NCBI RefSeq assembly: GCF_021917145.1
Contig: NC_061073.1
Span: forward strand, 16,363,840 to 16,427,839
Source: Hypomesus transpacificus
Lineage: Eukaryota; Chordata; Actinopteri; Osmeriformes; Osmeridae
Length of the DNA stretch: 64,000 bases
Direction of reading: 5' to 3'
Shown: positions 46,255 to 58,496 of the stretch, one piece after another
Position numbering within the stretch: position 1 is the first letter of the stretch
Layout: each line of letters starts with the position of its first letter
Made by a program: the position numbers and the translations under genes
Notes under the pieces: generated by a model
Database searches by the model: none
What the model saw: only the letters and a program-made list of their open reading frames with translations
Told to the model about the DNA's origin: nothing

Positions 46255-49200
46255 ATGATGAAGCTGAGAGTGCGCGCAGCTTCTCAGCAGCCAGACCCAG
46301 GGCGAGGCCGGAGAGCCCGTGCGTCCCAGGCCAAACGGAAACACTGCAAAGTGGAGTCCACTCCGACCAGAGGCAGAATGCAGAAGAATGAAACGGGCCT
46401 GTTCTCCACCATCAAAAAATTTATTAGGGGAAATGCTGTCAAGGTGCGCGTTTGTGTTTTCAGTGTCAGAATTTTATTATTACATTTCTGTCACAAGGTT
46501 ACACTGTAGTACTTACAAATACATGTATTTTCTTACGGCAGTGCTTACTCAAGTGCTTACGCATTTTTTACTATAATTTCCCAGGTGGAACATGAAGTTC
46601 CGGCTAAAAGAACTCGTATTGAGTGTAGTCTTGACAGCAACCTGATCACATCTACACATCCGACTGGAGGTCGGGTTTGCCGGAGAGGCACGAAAGGTAA
46701 CGAGGAAAGATCACGTGTCCTTGATGGTGCTTGTAGAACAACTTTGTAACAATTTCATCTCCCATGAAAATAATACGTTTTCGTGGTCTGTTTTAATGTG
46801 TCAGTTGATTCATAACAGAGCTAAGAGTTTTTTTTATTTTTTATGTATTCCCTCAGAAACGATGACTTGTGACAGCAAACCCTTAAAAGCAAATGGGAAA
46901 ATGGAGGTTCCTGTTGAGGCAGCAAGCAGCCCACCACGCACATCTCTGCTGGGGACTATCTTCTCCCCCGTCTTCAACTTCTTTTCACCACCGACCAAGA
47001 CGGGTAAAAAACAGAAAAACAAGTAGTATTTTCCCCATAGATTCGACCTAAGTCTTGGATAGATGGTATGCTGATGAGATGCTTCCCGTTTTCATAACAT
47101 GCTTTACTGTTTGGATGTGTGTGTGTGTGTGTTCTTCCCATTAGCCACTCCTGGGTCTGAGTCTCCTGGGCAGGCAGTGGAGGCTGAGGAAGTTATGAAG
47201 CAGCTTGATATGGAAGAGGTGGATGAGATTCCCTCCAGTACGCCTACATGTGCAGAGGGCATCTCTCTGTGTCCTGCAGACCCTCATCTTTCCCCGGATA
47301 CAACAGTTGAAGAAGGAGAGATTGTGACTGAAACAGATATGCCCCCACTGACTTGTAAGCACGGCCTTCAGTTTTTTCAGTCCATCAAATGCACAAGTTA
47401 TTCTATAAGGGTTTGCTCTGTATTTCGTTGACGGTATGTTTAAGCAGACACTTGTTTGTTTATAAGCTCCAGGAGTCCCCCCCAACACCGGTTACCCTCA
47501 TGCCCCACACTCTGCCCCTGCCCAGGGCTCATATGACGACGACTGGGAGGTATTTGATCCGTGAGTAGCCTTGTGCTTAATTTAGTAAGATGGGTACTTT
47601 TGGAACATGAAGAAATATATAAAAAAATAATGATTTTTTTTTTTTTTTCATTGGTCTGTTTGATAAATGTATCCCTAATTGTCAGGTACTTCTTCATAAA
47701 ACACGTTCCCCCACTGACTGAGGAACAGATGACTCGTAAACCAGCGCTGCCTTTAAAAACACGCAGCACCCCAGAGTTCTCCTTGGTCTTGGACCTGGTT
47801 AGTAATGATATTTTTTGCAAGTAAAATATCTCTAGCAAGACTTTATATTGAAATACTTTCATGCCGTTATAGTCTTTATAAGATTTTAGTACTGTACAGG
47901 CATTCTTATATTCACAACTTGATAATAATTGTGTTCTGCATTACATTTAGAGTTTGATATGTTTATTGAATGTCAGGGTCATGTCATCTAATAGTTCTTT
48001 GCTTCTTTGTCAGGATGAAACGTTGGTGCATTGTAGCTTAAACGAGCTTGAAGATGCAGCGCTGACCTTTCCTGTACTTTTTCAAGACGTCATATACCAG
48101 GTACTTACCACTGTGCCACCCCCCTCCCCCTCCATTAACACAGGAAATGCTAATTTATCACTGAGATAAGGGGATATGAAACCTAAACGTGTTTTTTTTA
48201 TTATTTGTAGGTGTATGTAAGGTTGAGGCCTTTCTTCAGAGAGTTCCTTGAACGCATGTCTCAAATCTATGAGGTGAGATTTTATTTTATTGTCACGCAA
48301 TCCATGTATACCAGTTCAGAATTTGAAAGGACGTGCTCATTCAGAGACGGTCATTAACAACATTTGACTCTTACTGTCGTAGTTCTTTAACAGTGGTAGT
48401 AAATGCATGAGCTATGCACTGATCTTGTTGTTTTCTTATTCATAGATCATTCTCTTCACTGCCTCAAAGAAAGTGTATGCGGATAAGTTGCTTAACATCC
48501 TGGATCCCAAGAAACAGCTAGTCAGGTCAGTGTCAAAAAACAAGGATTTGTGTAATCCCCCCCACCATTCACATTCACTAACTGATGAATGTGCATAGAA
48601 AAATGGTAAGATGTTTATTTGTTGGTAGAGCTGGGGAACTTCCTCAATGTTCCTGGGGCTGTCACTGACTTGGGAAAAACTAGTCAACCAAAACAACTAC
48701 CTTTTCACAACTGAAATTAACTAAAAAAATAAATTGTAAGTTCTATCATAGTTCCATTTGCAGGAGACTGAATTGGCTAGGAACCTAAATCTTTATGTGA
48801 AAACTCTCTGTGACAATCATGTTCAGAAGCTGGCCCACTGACCATTTCTTGTCTCTCACAGACACCGGCTGTTTCGAGAGCACTGCGTGTGCGTACAGGG
48901 AAACTACATCAAAGACCTGAACATTCTTGGAAGGGATCTTTCAAAGACTATAATAATTGACAATTCGCCTCAAGCCTTTGCCTATCAGGTAAGGCTTCAT
49001 TCAGTCTGTACTTTTTAACCTTGTAAATTTAACATTGGTCATTGTTAAATTGAACTCCTAAACGTTTTGCACAACACAGCTTTCCAATGGGATTCCAATT
49101 GAAAGCTGGTTCATGGACAGAAATGACAACGAGCTCCTAAAGCTGGTTCCTTTCCTGGAGAAGCTTGTGCAACTGGTGAGTGGATGATATCAAACTTCTA

Positions 49201-49683
49201 CCAAAGTGCATTTCAATATGTGGTCATGAACTTTAAACCATTGCCATATATTGCACCCATGTCATATTTGCACTAAGCACCCTATTTGCATTTTTTTTAT
49301 ATCGTACATTATGGCTATTTTATACTTTATATTTTTTTTGATTCTACCTACCTGTCCCCTTAGTATTAGTCAATTAAACTTTGCACCTTTTGTATAGTAT
49401 AGTTAGACTTGTTTAAACGTTCACCACTTATTTAAGATTTTCTCCATATATACAAGTAAATTCCTTGTCTGTGCAAACTTTCATGGCGATTTAAAACCCA
49501 TTCTGATTCTGAACATCTCTTCTGGACACCTCATATGCATAGTCCTTTAATTGTCCTTCGCGTTGGGGTTGGTTAGCTGTCATTTGTGTCCTTAATTTGT
49601 ATCAATCCGTTTTACAGAATGAAGACGTAAGACCACACGTCCAAGACAGGTTTCGTCTCCATGACCTTCTGCCCCCAGACTGA
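46255..49683 (+). CDS. ctdspl2: CTD small phosphatase-like protein 2
   Basis: Twelve coding exons: 46255-46443, 46585-46696, 46857-47003, 47145-47354, 47467-47560, 47686-47797, 48014-48100, 48211-48273, 48446-48525, 48862-48988, 49080-49175, 49618-49683. They give 460 residues (459 from the second ATG at 46258, which aligns with the human start; human 466). This is a HAD-superfamily serine phosphatase of the SCP/FCP1 type. The N-terminal half is disordered but keeps conserved patches ([23 protein letters not shown]). The catalytic DxDx(T/V) motif, [14 protein letters not shown], straddles exons 6/7 with the nucleophile aspartate near residue 287. The FCP1-homology domain follows ([41 protein letters not shown]), ending LHDLLPPD as in human. 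Confidence 0.96.
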
Positions 49684-51059
49684 GTTCTTAGAAGGAACTC
49701 AAACCGTATAAGATGGATGAGGACATTGTTGAAAATCAAAAGTAAGACTAATTCAAGAATCAAATTAGGCAGTTAAATGGGTTTCAGCATTGGAATTACC
49801 TTTTTTAAAAGAATTGCAAAGAAACAGCTCGATCTATATTTGAGGATAGCAAATGTTTTATGTACTGAAACCGAACTGTAAAACCACCAGAGAAGTCTTC
49901 TGCATTTTGCTGGCTTTCCAGAGAGAAGTTTTAAAATGAAATGTGTCATCTTGTAAGATTAACATTCATATTGCAGCTACAGTTTTGGACTGATGAAACT
50001 GAATGTCTTGCAGAATTCGGAATTTGTGGCTCAAACGCAATCTCATTGGAATGGCCAGTCAAATTGTATAATCTACACACTTTCAATTACATGTATATAT
50101 ATGACATGTATATATTTTCTTCAAGGTTTTTAAGTCTTCTTTCATTTTCTGACTTCAGTATATTCATTTTAGTTTAGCTGTTTTTTTTTTATCTACAAAA
50201 ATAAATCTTATTTTATGTGAAGTTGATGCTACAGAGCTACTTTACTGTTTGCCTGCATTTTTTCTAGTCTCCTTTATTAAATGCAGTTATGTAGTCTCTG
50301 TTAAAAAAAACAGTTTGATGATGTATGTTTTGGGGAGAAATGTTTATGAAATCATGATGTTTGTAATGTAATCTAGATTAGGATTTCAATAGAATACTAT
50401 TAAGACAAACAAATGGCCAGAAGTTCAACATTTATATTTGAGATTCCAGTTTTCAAAAGATGCTGCACTTAAAAGATTATTACAATACATTCAACTCCAT
50501 GTAAGTAAATGTAAAATCCTGTCAATTTTGTACACAATTATAACCTCAAATTGTCATGTATGGCAGTTTTGGAAATGTAGCACCAGCAATTGGCCAACAT
50601 TTTTAATCTTTTTATTTTATTTTTTAATCTTTTTTATTTTATTAATGATGTTTTCAGTCTTGTGTAAGAAATCTATTATGTATGAGTCATGTTTGACAGA
50701 GCACTCTGTGTTGTTGACTCTTAAATGGTCACTCCTGTTGTATTCAGTGTTACTCCATGGTTTCCATGATCATAAATACATTTTTATACAACGAAGAGAA
50801 TAAGTATCATGGTTTTTTTTTTGTACTAGAAATTATTTGATTATAATGGACATTTGGAACCATTTGTTGGCATAATTGTGCCTTTTAATGATAGTTTTGT
50901 AACTGCTTAAAATACTACGTACCTCCTAGTTTTAGTTTGGAAACTAGGAATGCCCCAAGTAAAAGGTTGGTACAGTCCTCGCATCACCATTACTCTGCGG
51001 AACCAAAGTGGTGAACTACTCGGACATGAGGAATTTAGTACGTAAACGCACAGTCAAAA
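49684..51059 (+). other. ctdspl2 3' UTR and eif3j promoter
   Basis: An AT-rich 3' UTR with AATAAA at 50200-50205. From about 50900 to 51059 sequence composition rises in CG towards the eif3j start. No coding exon was found. Confidence 0.5.
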
Positions 51060-53370
51060 ATGGCGGAGGATGATTCTTGGGGTAAGTTTCTATCTGTCAG
51101 TATTTTGTCGCCTGTTAATTATAACAGTTTATGTGGGATAAACACATCTGGTCACTACTAAAAGGGCAATATTGCAGTCTGGCATTGACATCTTTCTGTT
51201 AATTAGATGCTGACACTTTCGAAGCGGATGAAACGACAAAGAAGGCTGCTGTATTGGACAAATGGGAAGGCGAGGACGAGGAGGAAGATGTCAAGGTACT
51301 AGTAGACAACCTGCTAGCATTCGAGCTTGTAAAATATAACCTCATTGGCCAACACCTGTATGTAGCTTTAACCAGTTTTCTGTTGCTCTAGCTACAGCTA
51401 GATAGCGAATCCGTTATGTTTTGCAGGAACAATTCTAGCATTGCACGTACTGACTGTAGAGTACCACTACATTTACTTACAGTTTAGTAAACTAGAGCTA
51501 GTTTGCTTAGAAACTCAATTTAGTTTAACGTGAAGTGTACAGATAGCTGCTCGTCACTTGTCATGTTACAACAGACTAGCTAGCATTAACTCAGTTTTTC
51601 CCAACGTAAATGCGAGGCTTGAACCAATTTTATGTATTAGCCGCACGGCTATCTGGCTGTGTTTTCCTTCTCTGAAGCCGGGATTAGCTAGCAGTTGTGG
51701 AGTTCAGTTGTTGTTGTGTATTTGAAAATTGAATTTAGCTTCCCCGATACTACAGTACGTTGAGGTCCAATATTCACAGCCCAGCAGGTTCGTTAAGTTT
51801 TCTTCTTACCCGTTGCAGGACAACTGGGATGACGAAGAGGAGGAATTAAAGCAACAGAAAACAGGTAGGCTACTTGCCAGAGTTCAAACTATAGGTTCCC
51901 TCAAGTATTAGGAAAACATACAAATATGAACTCTGATCAATTTAACAAGCATGTAAATCTGTTCAAGTTTCAGAAGCAAAAAATTCAGAAAAAAAGAAAT
52001 TAAGTGATAAAATCAAAGAAAAAGAAATGATACAAAGAAAAAAGCAAGAGGAACTGAAGAAACGGGTAAGTTGATTTATAGCTTCTAGATGTATAATATG
52101 GCTTAATTTTTCTGTGAAAATTATTTACATATTATTTATTGGATTTTTAGTTACAGGAATCCCATGAAATAACTGAACTCACACCAGAAGAGGAACTGGC
52201 TGAGAAACTCAAAGTCCAGAAACTCCAAGAGGAGGCAGACCTTGAACTTGCAAAAGATGCTTTTGGTGAGTAAAATAAATAGGCTTGTGAGACAAAGTGA
52301 ATAGACTCAGACTATCTAGTAGTCGCAAGTTCTAGCTTGATTGTGAATGGGAGGTCAATAATGTGAACATTTGTCTCCTAAGGTGTATCAAACAGCGTAA
52401 CAGGAATTGATGCCATAAGTCCCTCGTCTAAAGATGACTTTACAGAATTTGAGAAGTTACTGAAAGACAAAATATCACCTTATGAAAAATCCATACATTA
52501 CTCTAACTTCCTGGATTCGTTGTTTCGAGACCTCTGTCTTTCATGTGAGTAATGCCTGAAATACAGGAAATGTTACTGGGAAAAGACCTCTGTCTTTCAT
52601 GTGAGTAATGCCTGAAATACAGGAAATGTTACTGGGAAAAGACCTCTGTCTTTCATGTGAGTAATGCCTGAAATACAGGAAATGTTACTGGGAAAAGACC
52701 TCTGTCTTTCATGTGAGTAATGCCTGAAATACAGGAAATGTTACTGGGAAAAGGTGTCATGACTCCTAACTATCCCTCGTGTTATCTTCGGGTCATTCTG
52801 ACCCATCAGCCATTGTGACCCACCTTCGTATTGCGACAACTTTACCACTTACAAAAACAAAGTGAAGCATTTTCTTTTAACTGTCAGGCTGTCTCAGCGC
52901 GAAGGTTGAAAGAAAATGCTTTTTATTTGTTTTTGTATTGGGTAACATTGTCACAACTCAACAATGGTTCGTTGTGAACCTTTGGGTCATGTGACCCGAA
53001 GGTAGCAAAAAGGGTATTGTTAGATGGTTAGAATTTGTGTAGTTTAATTGATCCGGTTCACTTTGCAGTGGAAGTGGAAGACTTGAAGAAAATAAGTGGC
53101 TCACTCACGGCTCTGCTCAGTGAGAAACAGAAACAGGAAAAGGTTGGTTCTTTTCAAGAATATATTCCTTTCAGTTTAAAAAACAAACAAACGTCTAATA
53201 ATAAATTGGGTGAATGACAATCTGTTGTTTTACAGCAACTAAAGAAAGGGAAGAATAGGAAGAAAGGAGTGGTACCTGCAGGGGGGTTCAAGGCGAAGAT
53301 GAAAGACGACCTTGCAGATTATGGGGAGTTTGATGGAGGATATGCACAGGACTATGAAGACTTTATGTAA
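51060..53370 (+). CDS. eif3j: Eukaryotic translation initiation factor 3 subunit J
   Basis: Eight exons: 51060-51081, 51207-51295, 51819-51864, 51974-52065, 52151-52265, 52383-52544, 53069-53142, 53236-53370. They give 244 residues (human 258; the fish protein lacks the Ala/Gly-rich N-terminal padding). eIF3j binds the 40S decoding site and modulates mRNA entry and subunit recycling. Seen: acidic stretch DKWEGEDEEEDVKDNWDDEE, lysine/glutamate-rich helix, LTPEEELAEKLKVQKLQEE, DDFTEFEKLLKDKI, and the conserved tail KDDLADYGEFDGGYAQDYED with terminal FM. The exon 6 donor lies within the first of four tandem 56-bp copies (see repeat). The start MAEDDSW follows AAAAATGG and matches the family's D-S-W. 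Confidence 0.96.
52529..52752 (+). repeat. eif3j: Four exact 56-bp tandem copies carrying the eif3j exon 6 end and splice donor
   Basis: The unit starts GACCTCTGTCTTTCATGTGA and ends ACTGGGAAAA. The first 16 bases of copy 1 are the last codons of exon 6 (DLCLS), and the GTGAGT donor follows; copies 2-4 repeat both exon end and donor exactly. Perfect identity suggests recent duplication. Confidence 0.95.
52771..53016. mobile_element. MITE-like DNA transposon relic in eif3j intron 6
   Basis: The ends are inverted copies: left CCCTCGTGTTATCTTCGGGT, and right, read in reverse complement, CCCTTTTTGCTACCTTCGGG. Inside is a second inverted pair (AAGCATTTTCTTT and AAAGAAAATGCTTT). About 245 bases, no coding capacity. 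CCC-starting ends suggest a piggyBac-like origin, but no TTAA duplication is seen, so family is open. Confidence 0.65.
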
Positions 53371-55653
53371 CACCATTTGTCCATTCCTCACAGCTTTGTT
53401 AAAATAATCCAATCAACTGATCCGAACCATCCTTGAAAACCCTTAAGTTGCATCCTATCCCCATTCAATAGTTTTAATACCAAACAATTAGATTCATGAT
53501 GTCTTTGAATAGACAAACTAGTTACTGGAAGACCATTCCCTGTTTATATTGTATTATAATTATAATATTTTGTATTTTCTTTTTTATTACTTTGTCTGTC
53601 AGCAACATCCTCACTGTTTGCACAACTCCATTGTTAGTGTCCATCACAATGAGTTATGCAAATCAGTTTCTCAATATGCATCAGTAACTTGTAGATAGAC
53701 ATTCCAAAACATGAAACTGCATTTGTTTAATTAATGTAAACCAGCACATTTTGTCACTATCCATTGGGGTTTCAAGACATGATATATGTACAGATTAATA
53801 GAAAAGGTTCTAAATGATATAACTGCATTGGAATTATGGATTTAATTTATGTTTACATTTAGGGTGTAATGATTCATTTGATTACACCATGTTTAAGAGA
53901 TGGGAAAAGGACTGATAATACAAAAGTTTATAAATGTTTTAACTTTGTTGTACTTGAAAAGAAAACCATGCCAGGGCTCAACAAACTGAGTTTTGTACTT
54001 TAAGGTATGTTACTCAAAATGAAAATTTCAACAATTTATGGTGAAATTGATGTGTTCAGATGAAAATTAATCTCTAATGCTGAAGAGATTTAGAATTTCA
54101 ATTGGGCTGATGCATAGATCTGCATTTGCTGGTTGACAGTCTTGAATATGGAGCTGCACTGATGAGGAATGACCATATTTTAAATGTTAAGATATCAAGC
54201 TGGCAGCTCTAGTGGCCCCTGAACCACCAGTTATAGACGAGTAACATGTAGCCGTATTGTGTCACTGTCGGACAAAGTTTGTAATTGCTGTAAGACCCAA
54301 CCCTTATTACATGTTATCATCAGAGTTTGAAGGATAAGTTGTAATTGGTCTATTTGGCATAAATTTGCATGGCTTGTATCAAGTAAGGCAAGAACCAGCT
54401 CTGGATAGAATGGACCAAATTTATTATTGAGGATGTGCTGTGATTACAAAACCTTTTGTGTGTTCTGGGTTGGCAATTCATTAATTGAAGACTGCAGTGT
54501 TATTTTATTTGTTATAATTTGTTATGTGTTATTTTTATGTTCCTAATTTAATAAATGCATTGTTAAATTAGGGAAGATTTGGTTATTTAAAGTCAAATGT
54601 TTTTAATATCTGAAAATAGCCATATGGGTCTGGTACCATAAAAAACGCAAAGACAAATACAATGCATGCATTTGATGAATTATGTATTTTCTAAAGATTT
54701 TGTGGTATTTTACTGTAGCAATATTTAAGTCTGAGGTAAAACATTCTGTGATGTAAATATTTTCTTGTGGTCAAGCTTCTACTTAAGATATTTTAAATAG
54801 TTGAACATTGATTCTCTGACAACATACCTAATGCCTGCACTACACAATAAAGATTAGTTTGACAATTTCTACCTCTTATATTTAGGCCTATTCCATTACA
54901 CAACAGCTTCTCAGACTTATATACAGTTTTGAAGGTACTTGTCACATTCTAATCTTTCCTTTTGTTCTTGTAAAAACAGCATTTAATGTTGCTAGGCAAT
55001 TTCTATTTCCTAAACCAATTAGATTTGAGATGCCATTATGACATCATACAGGCAAATCACTAGTGTTGTGCTGTGTCTAAGTCCTGCCTTCAAGGGACAA
55101 TTACAAAATAAAGTTAAAACTAAGGCTCATTTTGTTCGCCAAACGAAATCTTTGACGCATCACACGTTATAGAAGAAAATCTGACAATTTCCACTGCAAG
55201 GAAAAGTTTTAATCGCATTTTACAACAAACCTGATTTGTAAATGTTCAAAGTACAAAATAACAAGTCCAATATCATCACAATTCATCTATAAAATAAAAA
55301 AGCACATTCAGCTTCAACACGTGACAAACAACTGCATTCAATCATGCACACTGTATTTACAGTATATTTAAGAACTCGATGTGAGCGACATGTAAGACAA
55401 ACCCCCTCTTCACCCCCCGTCCCCCAAACAGTCAGACGTGACACACAATGCCACCAATAACAGTCCTTTTAATTTACCAATACAAAAATAATCTTCCATT
55501 TAAATCCAAGCTGTTTCTGAAACCGACAGAGAAAGGAGGGGACATTGAGACGTGGTGAAGGAGCACCATGTTGAAGAGGCCTGTGGAAGTCTGAGCCAGG
55601 CCTGTGGAAGTCTGAGCCAGGCAGTGCTTCCAGGGGCTGACAGACAGCTGCAG
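53371..55653. other. eif3j 3' UTR, spacer and nup160 3' UTR
   Basis: AT-rich. eif3j has AATAAA at 54550-54555. On the minus strand an ATTAAA at 55468-55473 may serve nup160 (185 bases past its stop). A 20-base tandem duplication (AGGCCTGTGGAAGTCTGAGCC, twice) lies near 55577-55620. No further gene was found. Confidence 0.5.
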
Positions 55654-58462
55654 TTACTGGGCCTGTAAGCGCCTTCTGCTCGTCTGATCCACCAGCTTGT
55701 GGTAGTCATCCAGCTTGTCCCGCAGCCTGTTGTAGATCTAGAAGGGAGCAGAAGGCCGTGAACACAGGGCTAGGCTGGTTAGATGCTGTGTGTGGTGGAT
55801 GGAGGTGAGCTAGGCTGGTTAGATGCAGTGTGTGTGGTGGATGGAGGTGAGCTAGGCTGGTTAGATGCAGTGTGTGGTGGATGGAGGTGAGCTAGGCTGG
55901 TTAGATGCAGTGTGTGTGGTGGATGGTGGGTAACTAGGCTGGTTAGATGCAGTGTGTCTGGTGGATGGAGGTGACCTACGTTGGCATTAGTTTGGGTCTC
56001 ATTGAGAGACTGGAGGAGCTGGTCGATGGAGGTGTAGGGGAGCCAGACGAGAGGCGCTGTGGCTGACAGAGGTCTCTGGCAAAACACAACACAGCCATTT
56101 GATTTACTTACCAGGCACACTGCAAAATAGCTCCATCTCAGCTACCAGCTCTATGTAAAATAGCCTGCTAAATGAATACATTCAAAGACTCCCTATTCTG
56201 TCAATTGTCTGTTTGAGAAGCACCATGTTAACGAAACTAAAATCTCTCGCGCGGTGCAGAGGGGGAATTCAAACCCGCCCAGACCCAATCCTGTACCTCT
56301 ATTCCAAAGTACTGGTGTCCCTTCCCCAGGAGAGCGTCCACATACTCCAGCACCAGCTCTGCGGCCGCATCGAGAAGGTCAAAGTTCAGGTAGAGACGCA
56401 ACAACGCTGCTGTGTCGACGCCCTGGGAGGGAAGCAGGAACAGGGAGACGCACGGCATCATTTTACACAGCCTTGCACTAGTACACCTTCTGTTCATCAT
56501 ACTAGTTTGAAGTTCTAGTGAGCTGTAATACAGAGCCATACTTTTAACTCTTGGCCACTTTTGACAAACATAGTAGTAGAAGTTCATGATAAAAATGGAG
56601 ATGACATGTTGGTACTTTACCAAACGTACCAGTTATAGTTATTATTGGGTAATTGTGACTGCTTCAACAGTCAATTCTAACTCGACACTCACCTTATAAG
56701 CGTTGACCAGCCAATCAGGCAGAGGCACGCCATGTGACAGCAGCTTGTTAATGACGCAGTGGTGGTGCAAGGCATTCTGGGTAGGGTACCTCTCCAAGTA
56801 TGAGGCCAGCAACCTCCATGCTTCGTCTGTGGCACTGAGGGCAGCAGGGACACAGAGCCTCGTAAGACACCAACTACAACCACAAATCAGCTCTTTCAAT
56901 CCCGGGATTCATTTCCGACACCCAACTTGCAGAATACAGAACCAACCTTGACTCCTTGGTGGTGATGACGGTGGAGAGCTGGTTGGCTGCTAGCCAGTTC
57001 CAGGCCTCGTTCTGACTCTCGTCTCCTCCGTACTGCAGCTTGATGCACCTGTGGAAGTTTGGGAGGGATGTGAACCCGTGGTTCAACTGAAACTGAGGTT
57101 GCAGGTTCACATCCCCTCCTTGTACACTGCTTTCGATAAAAGCCTCATGTTAAATTAATCACAATCATGTGACCCTCCAACACCTCTGGTCAGCTGACTA
57201 ATGAAGCACCCCACAGGGACCAGTAAACATCTCCCTGCCTGTCAGGTGAGTCACGTGACTTACTTGAAGGCCAGCCCCTCAAAGACAGAAGTGAGGGGGA
57301 GTTTGAAGGTCTGGCAGAGAGACAGAGCGCAGTCGAACAGTCCTGTTTGGACCAGCAGGGAAACCATCTCCACTGCAGAAGCACTGCCTGAAGGACCAAC
57401 AGACAGACCACGTCGTTTTACACAAACTAGAACTAGAAGGGTTAGGAATGAGTCCTGATGACTGTATAGTAGCTGGTTAAAAGTGACTGTGTGAAGGTGT
57501 GTTCAGTCAGACGGTGGTGGTGGTGGTGATGATGATGCTCTGGCTCCTGGTGGTGGTACCTGCGATGGCTGTGGAGGGAGAGTCCTGCTCTGCCAGAGTG
57601 AGGCGACTGCGAGCCAGGATGTACTCTCTCTCCAGATCCTTCAGCTCCAGGATGTCGATCTGCCGACTCACTGTAAACACACAGTCACAGAATTGCACGT
57701 GTTTCCTCCCTCGCTATTCAGACTGAACAGCAACACATGTATGATACAGTGTTGTATTAGGGCCATTGAGAAACATTGACACATGATGTTATGTTAAAAC
57801 GTGATGCTGCTAAACCATGTGGCCATCGAGAGAACTTTTGAAAAGTGATGGTATGTTAAAACAATGTTATTGGAGCACAGTTATGTTAATACAAACTGTC
57901 ATCGCAGTGTTGCCATGGGGCTGTAAAAAGAAGGCCTACTCTGCGGTGTAACATGAATGAATGAAGGAATGAACATCAGACCAACCTGGGCCGGTAGCAA
58001 ACTCCCCATCGTAGTTCCTCTTGGGGGAAGCTCCAGGACGCTCATACTGCAGGAAGAGAGAGCTCAGTCACAGTGGGGTTCCAGAAGAGGACAGGGGTAC
58101 ATGGGTGTGGGTGTTTGATTCAGGGTCAAAGTGGTGTGTTTGTTTGAGAGCAAAAATATCAGGCAACTGAGAGACAGCGTTCAGGTATGCGTGTTTGTGT
58201 TGCGAGTTAAGAGAAAGAGAAGTATTGTTGTATGAGAACATTTAAGCAGGTGGACGTCAGCTGTGTGTGTGTGTGTTCGCCCCTCCTCACCACGGCCCCG
58301 GAGGTGGGCTGGACGATCCAGGCGTATGCAGGCTTCATGAGCCGCAGACAGTTGAGGGCAGCCAGGTAGCAGTTGACCTGCTTCTGCAGGCCCTGTCTGG
58401 TCCTCACCTCCCTGCCCAGACGCATCCCGTACTCAAACATGACTGTGCCCGCTGCAGGGGAC

Positions 58463-58496
<34 letters not shown>

